A stretch of 64,000 nucleotides of DNA from Ralstonia sp. A12 (GTDB lineage Bacteria > Pseudomonadota > Gammaproteobacteria > Burkholderiales > Burkholderiaceae): positions 1 through 64,000 of the forward strand of contig NZ_JSZO01000016.1 of assembly GCF_000801955.1 (NCBI RefSeq). The letters are read 5' to 3'. Made by a program: the position numbers and the translations under genes. Shown piece after piece: positions 8,538-17,013 of this stretch. The notes under the pieces are model-generated. The model saw only the letters and a list, made by a program, of their open reading frames with translations. It made no database searches and was not told where the DNA came from. The stretch's first letter is position 1; each line of letters opens with the position of its first letter.

Positions 8538-8767
8538 CTGCATCGCTCATTATTCAAGCGATCGAATATCGCTTAGGCAGCGAACGCTGATAAACAGGCC
8601 CGCCGTACAACCGGCTCAAACGGTTGCTCAATGCTTGTCTTATCACCGAAACAAAATAGGACGCATATACAGCAAAACACCCACACAAACTTTTGAACGA
8701 CTTTTCGATATGCCCGGAACCGTGGAAAATCGCGCTCTGATTCCTCCTCCCTCCCCCGCGGTAAGGC

Positions 8768-10114
8768 ATGACAGAAAACAACCCCTCGGAGACCGCGCGG
8801 CACGCTCTCAAGCTGCTGGCCTCACGCAGGTTGACCCCCACGCCAGACAACTTTGCCGCGATTTACTACGAAATTGCCGGCAACAAGCCAACTGGGGACA
8901 CGCAGAACGCAGAACGGACCACCCTGGTGCGGGACTTGTGCGAACAGCTTGCGCGCACAGTTGAGTACTGCCTGCCTGCGCTGGGCGAAGACGAGGCTGC
9001 GGTCAGCGCCGTTGCCTGGGCACTGATCAAGGCGTGCCGCTCAGAAACAGAAAACCTCACCACGCTGAACGCCAAGCTGGCCGCATTCAACCATCGACTA
9101 TCGTTTGCGGCAGAAGACCAGAACGAGATTCGCAAATCGTTGATGGGCCTGCTGCAGTTGGTCTTTGAGAACATCGGCCAGTTGTCATTGGACGACCGCT
9201 GGCTGCGCGGCCAGATTGATGCCCTGCTGAAGGCCAGCGAAGCCCCCTTGAGCCTGCGGCGGCTTGACGACGTGCGGCGTCGCCTCAGAGAGGTGATCCA
9301 CAAACAAGGCGCGTTGAAGGCCAAGTCGATCGAAGCCCAGGAAGAGATGAAGCAGCTCCTGGCCTCCTTCATGGAGCGGTTGTCCGCTGCGGCCGAAACC
9401 TCTGACGAGCACCACCACCAGATGGAAGCGTGCGCCAAGAAGATCGAGTCTGCCAAGACGATCTCCGAGATTGCCCCCGCCATCCAGGATGCGCTGTCGG
9501 CCACGCGCTGGATGTCATTGCAGGCAGCGCATAATCGCGACGAACTCTCGGCGATGAAGAAGAAGGCCGAAGACGCCGCGGCCGAAGTGGCGAGCCTTCG
9601 CAAGGCGCTCGACATGGCATCGGCCTCGGCGCGTCACGACCTGCTGACCGGCGCACTGAACCGCAAAGGCCTGGAGGAAGCGTTGGAGCGCGAGGTTGCC
9701 CGCGCCGCGCATCAGAACTCCACCCTGTCGATCGCTTTCCTGGACATCGATGACTTCAAGTCGATCAACGATGCCCACGGGCACAGCTTCGGCGACGATG
9801 CCCTGTCACATCTGGCCCAGGTGGCGCGCGAATCGATCCGCCCGCAAGATGCACTCGCACGCTTTGGTGGCGAAGAGTTCGTCATCCTGATGCCCGACAC
9901 GTGCCTGGAAGACGGCGTGCAAGCCGTCATCCGGCTGCAACGCACCCTCACTCAGCGCTTCTTTGCCGCCGGTGATACCCGGCTCTTCATTACGTTCTCC
10001 GCCGGCGTGGCGGAGCTTGGCAAGGACGAAGCCCCCATGGCGGCAATCCAGCGCGCAGACCGCGGTATGTACCAGGCCAAACGTGCCGGAAAAAACAAAG
10101 TCGTCAGTGCATGA
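8768..10114 (+). CDS. GGDEF diguanylate cyclase
   Basis: A 448-residue cytoplasmic protein predicted to make cyclic di-GMP from GTP. The N-terminal ~275 residues are helical and end in a coiled coil; I recognise no sensor family there and see no membrane segment. The GGDEF domain covers about 290-445: DLLTGALNRKGL, FLDIDDFKSINDAHGH, then active-site GGEEF at 367-371. RPQD at 358-361 is the product-inhibition I-site (RxxD five residues before GGEEF), so feedback control is likely. No good ribosome-binding site is seen before the ATG. It stands alone, convergent with the DUF2894 gene. Confidence 0.88.
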   Translation: MTENNPSETARHALKLLASRRLTPTPDNFAAIYYEIAGNKPTGDTQNAERTTLVRDLCEQLARTVEYCLPALGEDEAAVSAVAWALIKACRSETENLTTLNAKLAAFNHRLSFAAEDQNEIRKSLMGLLQLVFENIGQLSLDDRWLRGQIDALLKASEAPLSLRRLDDVRRRLREVIHKQGALKAKSIEAQEEMKQLLASFMERLSAAAETSDEHHHQMEACAKKIESAKTISEIAPAIQDALSATRWMSLQAAHNRDELSAMKKKAEDAAAEVASLRKALDMASASARHDLLTGALNRKGLEEALEREVARAAHQNSTLSIAFLDIDDFKSINDAHGHSFGDDALSHLAQVARESIRPQDALARFGGEEFVILMPDTCLEDGVQAVIRLQRTLTQRFFAAGDTRLFITFSAGVAELGKDEAPMAAIQRADRGMYQAKRAGKNKVVSA

Positions 10115-10151
10115 CGCGTTTTTTGTCAGCAACGTGGCGCAAGCGTTCTAA

Positions 10152-10805
10152 CTAGCGCGACTTGCTCCGCGCACTCTTGCCACCCGCGCTACCACGCCCC
10201 GCCTCCTGACCGGCCACTGCCCCGTCCCCGCCCATCCGCTCCAGCCACGACAGCGCATCCACATACGACAGGAACTGCCGCAGATACTCCGGCGATACCT
10301 CGCGCATCAGCAGCAGCGACCGGTGCACTAGGCTGCTCGAATTGAGAGGGCCAGCATTGGTCGGCACTTGATCCAGTGAATCGCGCAACTGCTTCTCGGC
10401 GCTGACGCGGGACCAGGTCTCCCGCACGTCTTCGAGAATCTTCAGTTCGGCGGGGACATGAGGATGACGCCCCAGTGCATTGGTTGCAGCGCGGCTGGCA
10501 TCCTCGCGCGCATGGCTGGCGATGTCAGCAAGCAGTTCAGCCAGCGCGCTGCGGGCCGGCTCACCTGCGACCTCACTCACGTCAGGCACAGGCGCTGCGC
10601 GATCGAAATCATCCGCATAGGCCGCAATCAAGTTGCCCAGCCGTTCATCCAGGACGCGCCGCGCCTCACCCGTTTGGCTGGCCGCACGACGGTGCAGCGC
10701 TTCGATGAAGTGAAAGCGCACACGGTTGAGGCGATCCGCACCGCGTGCGCGCCAATCGTCGAGCGTGGCCTGCGTGGACGAATCAGTTGGATTCACGACG
10801 CCCAC
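10152..10805 (-). CDS. DUF2894 family protein
   Basis: A 217-residue cytoplasmic protein that I place in DUF2894 by sequence style and by its fixed position as last gene of the DUF3348-DUF802-OmpA-DUF2894 operon of Burkholderiales. It is mostly helical and Arg/Glu/Ala-rich, with a basic Gly/Ser/Lys/Arg tail at the C-terminus (about 195-217) that could bind nucleic acid or membrane. The start overlaps the upstream gene by about 23 bases. No enzymatic motif is visible. Its function is unknown; context suggests it works with the stator-like pair upstream. Confidence 0.75.
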   Translation of the reverse strand: MGVVNPTDSSTQATLDDWRARGADRLNRVRFHFIEALHRRAASQTGEARRVLDERLGNLIAAYADDFDRAAPVPDVSEVAGEPARSALAELLADIASHAREDASRAATNALGRHPHVPAELKILEDVRETWSRVSAEKQLRDSLDQVPTNAGPLNSSSLVHRSLLLMREVSPEYLRQFLSYVDALSWLERMGGDGAVAGQEAGRGSAGGKSARSKSR

Positions 10806-11433
10806 CGTTGGAAGCCGACTGCCTCGGCACAGGTGCGATCTCCACGCGTCGGTTCTTGGCGCGGCCTACGTCGTCCGCATTGGAACTCACAGGCTGCTGC
10901 GAGCCGAACGCCGCCGCAAACACACTCGACGCGGGGATACCCTCGTCAATCAGTGCGCGCGTCACCGTCAATGCGCGCTTGGCTGACAGCTCCCAGTTAT
11001 CGGCAAACTGGCGATTGCCCGCCCGCACCTGTTGGTCATCGGAAAACCCGCTCACCATCAAGATCTCGTCACGAGACTTGAGATAGGCCGCCAGCGGGCC
11101 TGCCAGGCTCTTCATCAGCGTGCGGCCTTCCGGCTGCAATTGGTCGGAGTTGAGCGCAAACAGCACGTTGCCGTTGATGCCGATCCGCCCGTTCACGAGC
11201 GTCACGCGCCCTGCCGCCAGCGGGCCTGCCAGTGCCTGCTCAAGCGTCTTGCGGCGCTGGGCCTCGGCCTCGCGCTGCTTGACCTCGTTCTCCAGCTTGG
11301 ACGACAGCTCCAGCTGCACGCCGATCACGCCCACCAAGATCAGCACGAAGGCGCCCAGCACCACCGACATCAGGTCGCCAAATGCAGCCCAGACCGGCGC
11401 GGCCTCCAGGCCGCCGTCAAGTTCGTCGTTCAT
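10783..11433 (-). CDS. MotB/OmpA-like stator subunit (ZorB-like)
   Basis: A 216-residue inner-membrane protein with one N-terminal transmembrane helix (about 20-42) and a C-terminal OmpA-type peptidoglycan-binding domain (about 90-208, ending in NRRVEI). The helix start, AAFGDLMSVVLGAFVLIL, matches the MotB pattern in which a conserved Asp carries protons; here it is Asp 20. A short coiled coil (about 45-72) joins the two parts. The start overlaps the stop of the DUF802 gene as ATGA. By family logic this subunit anchors a proton-driven stator to the cell wall, as MotB does in the flagellar motor and ZorB in the Zorya defence system. The stator role is inference. Confidence 0.8.
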   Translation of the reverse strand: MNDELDGGLEAAPVWAAFGDLMSVVLGAFVLILVGVIGVQLELSSKLENEVKQREAEAQRRKTLEQALAGPLAAGRVTLVNGRIGINGNVLFALNSDQLQPEGRTLMKSLAGPLAAYLKSRDEILMVSGFSDDQQVRAGNRQFADNWELSAKRALTVTRALIDEGIPASSVFAAAFGSQQPVSSNADDVGRAKNRRVEIAPVPRQSASNGGRRESN

Positions 11434-13943
11434 GCTGCTTCGGTGCCGGCCAAGGCCCGCTGGTCACCCAAGCGCTGCAGGTCTTCAAGAATCTGCTTTT
11501 GCGACAGCATGCTCAGATCCACCACTTCCCGGGCCTGCGCCACGTAGTAGGCAAGCTGTTCGTCGCTGCGCGTGAGCGACTTGTCCAGCGCCGCTTCAAT
11601 GCGCTGCAGGTGCGCCACCAGCTTGTCGTTCGATTCGCCGAACAACTGCACGGCCACTCCAAACGCTTCGCCCAGGCTCGCCACCTCAACCGCACTGCCG
11701 GTCACCTGCGCAGCCACCGCGCCGAGCTTGCCGGTCTCGGCCTCAACCCGATCCGTGAACCGCACCCCAACGCGTTCGAGCAACTCCGCCGAGCTTGCCA
11801 CCAGCGCATCCACCGCTACGCGCTGTTCGGCAGACGCGTGATTCACTGCATCCAGCAGCGTCTCCAGCGTGCCCAGCAGGCGCGTACGTTCTTCCAGCAT
11901 CGCCGTATCGCGGACCATGCTGTCGGACAGCTTCTGGCGCAGCTCGGCAACCACCTCGGCGGCAGCCTTGGGCGCTTCCGAAGCGGCCTGCACCAGTCGA
12001 GAAATCTCGGCGATGGTGTCCTTGGCATGGGCCTGCGTTTGCGCGGAGATGTCGCTGGCCGTCTGTGCCAGCGCTTCGCAAGTTGCCTGCTGGTGGTTCG
12101 CGGTGTTGGCGCCCGTCTTCTCCCATTCTTGGCTCAGCTTGGCGCCCATCGCGCCCAGCGCATCCGTCCAGGCAGTCAGACGTTGCTGGTCGCGCGCTTC
12201 CAGCGCGGCTTGCAGGTCGGCATGCGATTGGCGCGACGCATCCAGCAACGTCGCCATCTCGCGCGCGGTCTTGACCAGCGCGTCACAGGTTTCCTGCTGG
12301 CGGCTCGCGGTGTCGGCGCCTGCCATCTCCCACGCCTGACTCAGCTTGGTTCCTGTTGCACCAAGCGCATCGGTCCAAGCGGCCAGACGTTGTTGATCAC
12401 GTGCTTCCAGCGCGTTTTGCAACTCCACATGCGATTGGCGCGACGCATCCAGCAGCGTCGCCATCTCGCGCGCGGTCTTGGCCAGCGCGTCGCAAGTTTC
12501 TTGCTGACGGCTCGCGGTGTCGGCGCCCGCCATCTCCCACGCCTGGCTCAGCTTGGCGCCCATCGCGCCCAGCGCATCGGTCCAGGCCGCCAGACGTTGC
12601 TGGTCACGGGCTTCCAGCGCGGTTTGCAGCTCCACATGGGATTGGCGAGACGCAGCCTGCAACGAGGTAGCGTGCTGCTCAAACGTGGCAGCCGCGGCCT
12701 CCAGGGCGCGCTGGTTGCGGCCCGCCAGTTCTGTGTGCGTCTGTTGTTGCCGCGCGAGCGCATCGCCCCAGACACCGGACAGGCTGCCCACCGTGGCGTC
12801 CAGGCGTTCTGCAACGCCCTCAAGCAGACGCGCCGAGCGTTGTTCAAAGGTTTCGGCAAACCGGTCCAGCGACGTGCCCACCTGCCCGACCAGCGCAGCG
12901 CTTGCGTGCTGATGCTCCGACAAGGCCGTGTTCCAGATGCCCGAGACCGTCTCGGCCGTGGCCTCGAAGCGCGTCGACAGGCCATCCAACTGACGCTGCA
13001 CGGCATGCGTCACCGTCTCATGCAAGGCGGCGGATTCGCGGGCAAGCCCCGCCATCGTCGTATCGACCACCGGCTGAAGTGCCGCACCGGCAACGCGTGC
13101 ACTCTCGGCCGCACTGTCTTGCAACGACTGCCCGACCGAAGACGCAAGGTCACGGTAGGCCGCCTCCGTCTTGTCGAGAAACGCCTGTTGGCTGGCGATC
13201 TGGCGTTCGCTGCTGGCAGCGCCCTGTTGTTCCAGGGCTGTCATCATGGCCTGCAGCCGATCAACCAGTGCAGGCATTGCATCGGACTGCCGTTGCAGCA
13301 ACTTGAACGTCTCTTCACGCTGATGGACGTGCGAATAGATGCGCAGCGTCGTGGCGGTCTTGGTATCGAGCGCCTGAACAGCCTGCAGCCGCTCACGCCG
13401 GCACAGCGCAGACAGCAACCCCAGCATGGCGGATGTGGCCACACCGGCAATCGACGTGCCGAACGAGAACCCCAGCCCCTTGACAGGTGCGGCCAGCGAC
13501 GCGCGAATCGCCTGCAGGTCGGTTGCACTCTCCAGCGCGGCGCCCGTGCCCTTGAGTGTCATCACCATGCCGAGCAACGTCCCGAGCATGCCCAGCAGCA
13601 CCAGCAGACCGACCAGATACGGCGTCAGCGCGGGCCCAGGCAGTGCAACACGCTCGCCTTCCACGCGCAGGCGCACGGCGTTGCGCAGGCTCGGGTGCAG
13701 TTGCTCCAGCCAAGCGCCCAGCTTGGGCGGCTGTTCAGACAGCCCAGCCACGGCCTGCGTGAGCGTGCCCGTAGCCTGCTGATAGCGGCGCAATTCCAGC
13801 GCACCCGCCACGTAGGCGGCGCCAATCACGATCGTGACGACCAGCGCCAACGGGTTCATGCCCACGATGTAGCCAGCGGCGATCCACCCCAAGGCGGCCA
13901 GCCCAACAAAGAAAACAACGAGATTCAGGTGATGTCTGGACAT
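11430..13943 (-). CDS. DUF802 protein: MotA/ExbB-like channel with long tail (ZorA-like)
   Basis: An 837-residue protein. Residues 1-200 hold about four membrane helices (7-27, 30-50, 108-130, 157-180) with the Gly-rich MotA/TolQ/ExbB-type stretches LGMLGTLLGMVMTL and FGTSIAGVATSAMLGL. The remaining ~640 residues are a predicted long helical cytoplasmic tail rich in Ala, Gln and Glu, including three 69-residue tandem repeats (431-637), then DUF802 sequence to the end. A MotA-like channel with a long tail followed directly by a MotB/OmpA-like gene is the layout of ZorA-ZorB. The start lies nine bases after the DUF3348 gene. No ZorC, ZorD or ZorE gene is nearby. Function unknown. Confidence 0.8.
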   Translation of the reverse strand: MSRHHLNLVVFFVGLAALGWIAAGYIVGMNPLALVVTIVIGAAYVAGALELRRYQQATGTLTQAVAGLSEQPPKLGAWLEQLHPSLRNAVRLRVEGERVALPGPALTPYLVGLLVLLGMLGTLLGMVMTLKGTGAALESATDLQAIRASLAAPVKGLGFSFGTSIAGVATSAMLGLLSALCRRERLQAVQALDTKTATTLRIYSHVHQREETFKLLQRQSDAMPALVDRLQAMMTALEQQGAASSERQIASQQAFLDKTEAAYRDLASSVGQSLQDSAAESARVAGAALQPVVDTTMAGLARESAALHETVTHAVQRQLDGLSTRFEATAETVSGIWNTALSEHQHASAALVGQVGTSLDRFAETFEQRSARLLEGVAERLDATVGSLSGVWGDALARQQQTHTELAGRNQRALEAAAATFEQHATSLQAASRQSHVELQTALEARDQQRLAAWTDALGAMGAKLSQAWEMAGADTASRQQETCDALAKTAREMATLLDASRQSHVELQNALEARDQQRLAAWTDALGATGTKLSQAWEMAGADTASRQQETCDALVKTAREMATLLDASRQSHADLQAALEARDQQRLTAWTDALGAMGAKLSQEWEKTGANTANHQQATCEALAQTASDISAQTQAHAKDTIAEISRLVQAASEAPKAAAEVVAELRQKLSDSMVRDTAMLEERTRLLGTLETLLDAVNHASAEQRVAVDALVASSAELLERVGVRFTDRVEAETGKLGAVAAQVTGSAVEVASLGEAFGVAVQLFGESNDKLVAHLQRIEAALDKSLTRSDEQLAYYVAQAREVVDLSMLSQKQILEDLQRLGDQRALAGTEAA
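12033..12653 (-). repeat. Three 207-bp in-frame tandem repeats
   Basis: Units at 12653-12447, 12446-12240 and 12239-12033 encode 69-residue repeats starting ASRQSHVELQ and ending near REMATLLD. Units 1 and 2 differ at only a few residues; unit 3 has drifted, especially in its last third. Such near-identical coding repeats can gain or lose copies by slippage or recombination, which would change the length of the tail in 10-nm-scale steps if it is a continuous helix. Confidence 0.85.
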
Positions 13944-13952
13944 GGTGTCCTG

Positions 13953-14705
13953 CTAGCGGGTACGAAGGGCGGCAAGCAGCCCCTCGACCGGTTGAAAACG
14001 AACATCCAGCTCTGCGAGGAGCACGCTCTGCATGTCCTTGCGGAACGCGTGCAACCACGCACGGGATGGGGGTTGGATGGCTGGAACAGGTTGCGCAGTG
14101 CTCTCTGGTGGCGTATCGGCCGGCGGTTGTTCGGCAGCGCGCAACCGCTCGAAGACCTGCCCAAGCAGTGTCGGGACGGCACTCAACAGCGTGCGCTCGC
14201 GGCCCCCGAGCGCCTGCTCCATACTGGCGTCCAGCACCGCAAGCCGGGCCAGATCCGGCGTCTTTGCTGCCAGCACGCGTCGCAGGCGGCCACGCAGGTC
14301 GCCAATGTCCATTTCCATCGTCTGCTGCATCAAGACGTAGCGCTGCCGGAGATCGGCATAGTCGACCGGTGCGGCCGGCGCTGCGGTTTGAATGGGCGCG
14401 CGCGCGCCTCCGCCCGGCCTGCCATCTAGCGCGCAGGCGGCGGCAATGGACTTCGCCAGTGCGGTACGGACGCGGCTGCACATGGTCTCGGCGTCCATGC
14501 CGGCGGACCGCACACTGGGGGCGATGGCCGGCGGACTGGCGCTGAGCGCCGTCGAGAGCGTGATGGCATCCGTCCAACTGAGCCATTGGCTCAGCTTGTC
14601 TGAAAGCGGCTGCCCGGATTCGGAAACGTCAGCGTCCGTCAGGCGAGCAAGTATGCGGATCAGCGCAGGGCCGCTGAGCGCCCTGCGTTGCTGGGCGTGC
14701 GCCAT
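13953..14705 (-). CDS. DUF3348 family protein
   Basis: A 250-residue cytoplasmic protein assigned to DUF3348 from its sequence character and its place as first gene of the four-gene DUF operon. Largely helical; a low-complexity Gly/Ala/Pro stretch lies near residues 95-115 and a Pro-rich stretch near 195-215, dividing it into about three parts. YADLRQRYVLMQQTMEMDIG and the following helix suggest protein-protein contacts. No catalytic motif is visible. No clear ribosome-binding site precedes the ATG at 14705, but no better start is available. It is divergent from the P-loop kinase gene at 14913. Confidence 0.75.
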   Translation of the reverse strand: MAHAQQRRALSGPALIRILARLTDADVSESGQPLSDKLSQWLSWTDAITLSTALSASPPAIAPSVRSAGMDAETMCSRVRTALAKSIAAACALDGRPGGGARAPIQTAAPAAPVDYADLRQRYVLMQQTMEMDIGDLRGRLRRVLAAKTPDLARLAVLDASMEQALGGRERTLLSAVPTLLGQVFERLRAAEQPPADTPPESTAQPVPAIQPPSRAWLHAFRKDMQSVLLAELDVRFQPVEGLLAALRTR

Positions 14706-14912
14706 GCTACGAGTGCCAAAAAAAGGCTGGAGTTTACACTGCCTGACCGGCGAAACCGCCCTCTACGAGTGTCTAAAGCATCACTTACAGAGGAAGAATC
14801 GCAACAACTGGCGAGGCCACAGGCGATGCAAGGCCGCATCCGCCAACGCATCAGCGCGGCATCGGGCCTTTCGGATTATCCTCGTGCCCCTTGCAAGACT
14901 GGGAGCATCCGG

Positions 14913-15470
14913 ATGCGAATCGCTGTCATCGGCACATCGGGGGCAGGCAAATCAACGCTCGCCCGGCGGCTGGCCGCGTCCACCCAGGCCGCGTATATCG
15001 AGCTCGATGCCATCAACTGGCAAGCGGATTGGAAAGCACTGGCCACTGACGACCCTGCGGAGTTCCATCGCAGGGTGCAGGCCGCTGTCGCCGGCGCGTC
15101 GTGGGTCTGCGATGGCAACTACCCCGGCGTGCGCGACGTTGTGCTGGCGCGCGCCACACACGTCGTGTGGTTGGACTACGCCCGCCCGGTGATCATGTGG
15201 CGGGTGATCCGGCGCTCATTCTGGCGTGCCGTCACCAAGGCCGAACTGTGGCCAAGCACAGGCAATACCGAGGCATTTGCGGCGTGGCTCGACAAAGGCC
15301 ACCCCATCCGTTGGGCGTGGGACACCTTCACGCAACGTCGTGAGCAGTACGCCCGCCTGCTTGAGGCGCCAGTCCTGGCAACCGCCCAGAAGTACCGCGT
15401 GGCACGCCCCCAGGATCTGGCGGCCGTCGAATCCGCACTGGAACAACAGCGCGATGGCGCCAGAACATGA
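14913..15470 (+). CDS. P-loop kinase-like ATPase (AAA/adenylate-kinase type)
   Basis: A 185-residue cytoplasmic protein starting MRIAVIGTSGAGKSTLARRL, a Walker A motif at residues 7-14. It matches the small kinase-like ATPases often labelled 'AAA family ATPase' or 'DNA topology modulation protein': the typical IELDAINWQADW, DGNYPGVRDVVLARA and WLDYARPVIMWRVIRR stretches are all present. These are thought to phosphorylate a small molecule, but the substrate is not known. GGGAG at 14901-14905 supports the start. The stop overlaps the next gene (ATGA). Confidence 0.8.
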   Translation: MRIAVIGTSGAGKSTLARRLAASTQAAYIELDAINWQADWKALATDDPAEFHRRVQAAVAGASWVCDGNYPGVRDVVLARATHVVWLDYARPVIMWRVIRRSFWRAVTKAELWPSTGNTEAFAAWLDKGHPIRWAWDTFTQRREQYARLLEAPVLATAQKYRVARPQDLAAVESALEQQRDGART

Positions 15471-15763
15471 CAAGACAAGAACTCCACACGTTCTTAACCA
15501 CCCACTTTGACCTCGTCTTCGACCCGGTCGAGCGCGGCTGTGCGCGCACCTACTTCCTCGGCAAGGTGGCGTGGCATCCGTCCACAACCACGCGCATCCT
15601 TCACGTTCAATGTGACGCCGTGGGCGTTGTCAGCCAGATCAAACGCTGCGTCTCATCGGACAACAACAACAGCGTGTTTGTACGATTGCCAATGGATTGG
15701 CCGGCGCTTCTCCAGATCGTGACCGACGAGATTGCGCTGCACTTGAAGCCCCTCCACCGCTAG
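15467..15763 (+). CDS. Hypothetical protein, 98 residues
   Basis: A small soluble protein I do not recognise. Starts MTRQELHTFLTTHFDLVFD; beta-rich middle (RILHVQCDAVGVVSQIKRC) and a helical end. The start codon overlaps the kinase stop as ATGA, so it is very likely a real gene, translated together with the kinase. No motif indicates a function. Confidence 0.6.
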   Translation: MTRQELHTFLTTHFDLVFDPVERGCARTYFLGKVAWHPSTTTRILHVQCDAVGVVSQIKRCVSSDNNNSVFVRLPMDWPALLQIVTDEIALHLKPLHR

Positions 15764-15866
15764 CGGAGTGCAGCGCCGGGCGCCTGCCCCGCATTGTGTG
15801 TTTCTACCGCCAGCGGTATCGTGTCGCCCACTACGGCGCCATCGCCCGCTTCTTACGAATTCCCCC

Positions 15867-17009
15867 GTGACCGATCACCCCACCCTCACCTGGACCGACG
15901 TTGAAACCGACGCCGTCCACACCGCCCAGTGGCACTCCGAAGCCGGTAACCCGCCGCCCAAGCGCGTCGTCATTGCCGACGACCGCACCACCGCGGACAC
16001 CGCCTACCGCTTGGCCTGCGAAGGCACGGCACTGCTCTGGCGCGGCGACTTCCAGAACGCGCGCCAACTGCTGCAGGCCATGTCCCGCCGCACCGCGGGT
16101 GGCAAATCCGGCAAGCCGCGCAAGGAAGCCACCTCGCCCATCGAGGCATTCAACTTCCACCGTCAGGCGCAATCGCAACGCGCACGCACGCTCGGCATGC
16201 TGCTGATTCCGCTGGATGCCGATTACACGATCCCGCTGCGCCGCGCGCCTGACCTGCGCGAAGCCTGCAATGAAGCGTATGGCGCGGGTGAAGCCGCTTC
16301 CGTCGTCTCGCTGCGCGAGCTGCTTGGCCTGATCGGTGCGCACGAATGGCGCAAGAAGGGTGTGGAGATTCCCGCGCTGGATGGCGCGCGCATTCACCCG
16401 CACTACGGTGTGTTCTCGCCCGTGCGGGGGGAATACCTTGATCTGGTCGCGCAGGCACCGCTGCCGTCGAAAGCGCTGGCATTCGACATCGGCACAGGCA
16501 CCGGTGTGCTGGCTGCGGTGCTCGCCAAGCGCGGCGTCAAGCGCGTCATCGGCACCGATCAGGACCCGCGTGCGCTGGCTTGCGCGCGAGACAACCTGAC
16601 GCGCCTCGGGCTGCAAACCCAGGTGGACGTTGTTGACGTCGATCTCTTTCCCGAAGGGCGTGCGCCGCTCATCGTGTGCAATCCGCCGTGGCTGCCGGCG
16701 CGGCCAAGCTCGCCAATCGAGCGCGCAGTCTATGACCCGGACAGCGTCATGCTGCGGGGCTTTCTCAACGGTCTTGCCGCACACCTGGAGCCCGGTGGCG
16801 AGGGCTGGCTGATCCTGTCGGACTTTGCCGAGCACCTCGGCCTGCGCACGCGCGAAGCGCTACTCACGATGATCGACGCCGCCGGCCTGCAAGTCATTGG
16901 CCGCAACGACATCAAGCCCAAGCACCCGAAAGCCTCGGATGAAAACGACCCGCTCTACAAGGCGCGCGTTGCCGAGGTCACGTCGCTGTGGCGCCTCAAG
17001 GCGCGCTAA
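15867..17009 (+). CDS. Class I SAM-dependent methyltransferase (N5-glutamine/N6-adenine type)
   Basis: A methyltransferase of about 380 residues. The C-terminal half is a Rossmann-type domain: AFDIGTGTGVLAAVLAKRG (SAM loop), GTDQDPRALACARDN, and the catalytic NPPW motif in IVCNPPWLPARP, as in PrmB/PrmC and N6-adenine methyltransferases. The N-terminal ~180 residues are a separate domain with a Lys-rich loop (RRTAGGKSGKPRK), perhaps for nucleic-acid binding. The start is uncertain: GTG at 15867 best matches the expected N-terminus, but there is no clear ribosome-binding site and the frame stays open to 15768. The substrate (rRNA, DNA or protein) cannot be told. Confidence 0.8.
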   Translation: MTDHPTLTWTDVETDAVHTAQWHSEAGNPPPKRVVIADDRTTADTAYRLACEGTALLWRGDFQNARQLLQAMSRRTAGGKSGKPRKEATSPIEAFNFHRQAQSQRARTLGMLLIPLDADYTIPLRRAPDLREACNEAYGAGEAASVVSLRELLGLIGAHEWRKKGVEIPALDGARIHPHYGVFSPVRGEYLDLVAQAPLPSKALAFDIGTGTGVLAAVLAKRGVKRVIGTDQDPRALACARDNLTRLGLQTQVDVVDVDLFPEGRAPLIVCNPPWLPARPSSPIERAVYDPDSVMLRGFLNGLAAHLEPGGEGWLILSDFAEHLGLRTREALLTMIDAAGLQVIGRNDIKPKHPKASDENDPLYKARVAEVTSLWRLKAR

Positions 17010-17013
17010 TCCC

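Noticed and set aside
11382-14429. 1015-codon plus-strand frame across the DUF802 gene
   Set aside because: Arg/Gln/His-rich shadow; the minus strand has coupled genes of known families with transmembrane and OmpA signatures.
10152-14705. Complete Zorya defence system
   Set aside because: Only the ZorA/ZorB-like layout is seen; ZorC, ZorD or ZorE genes are absent within the window.
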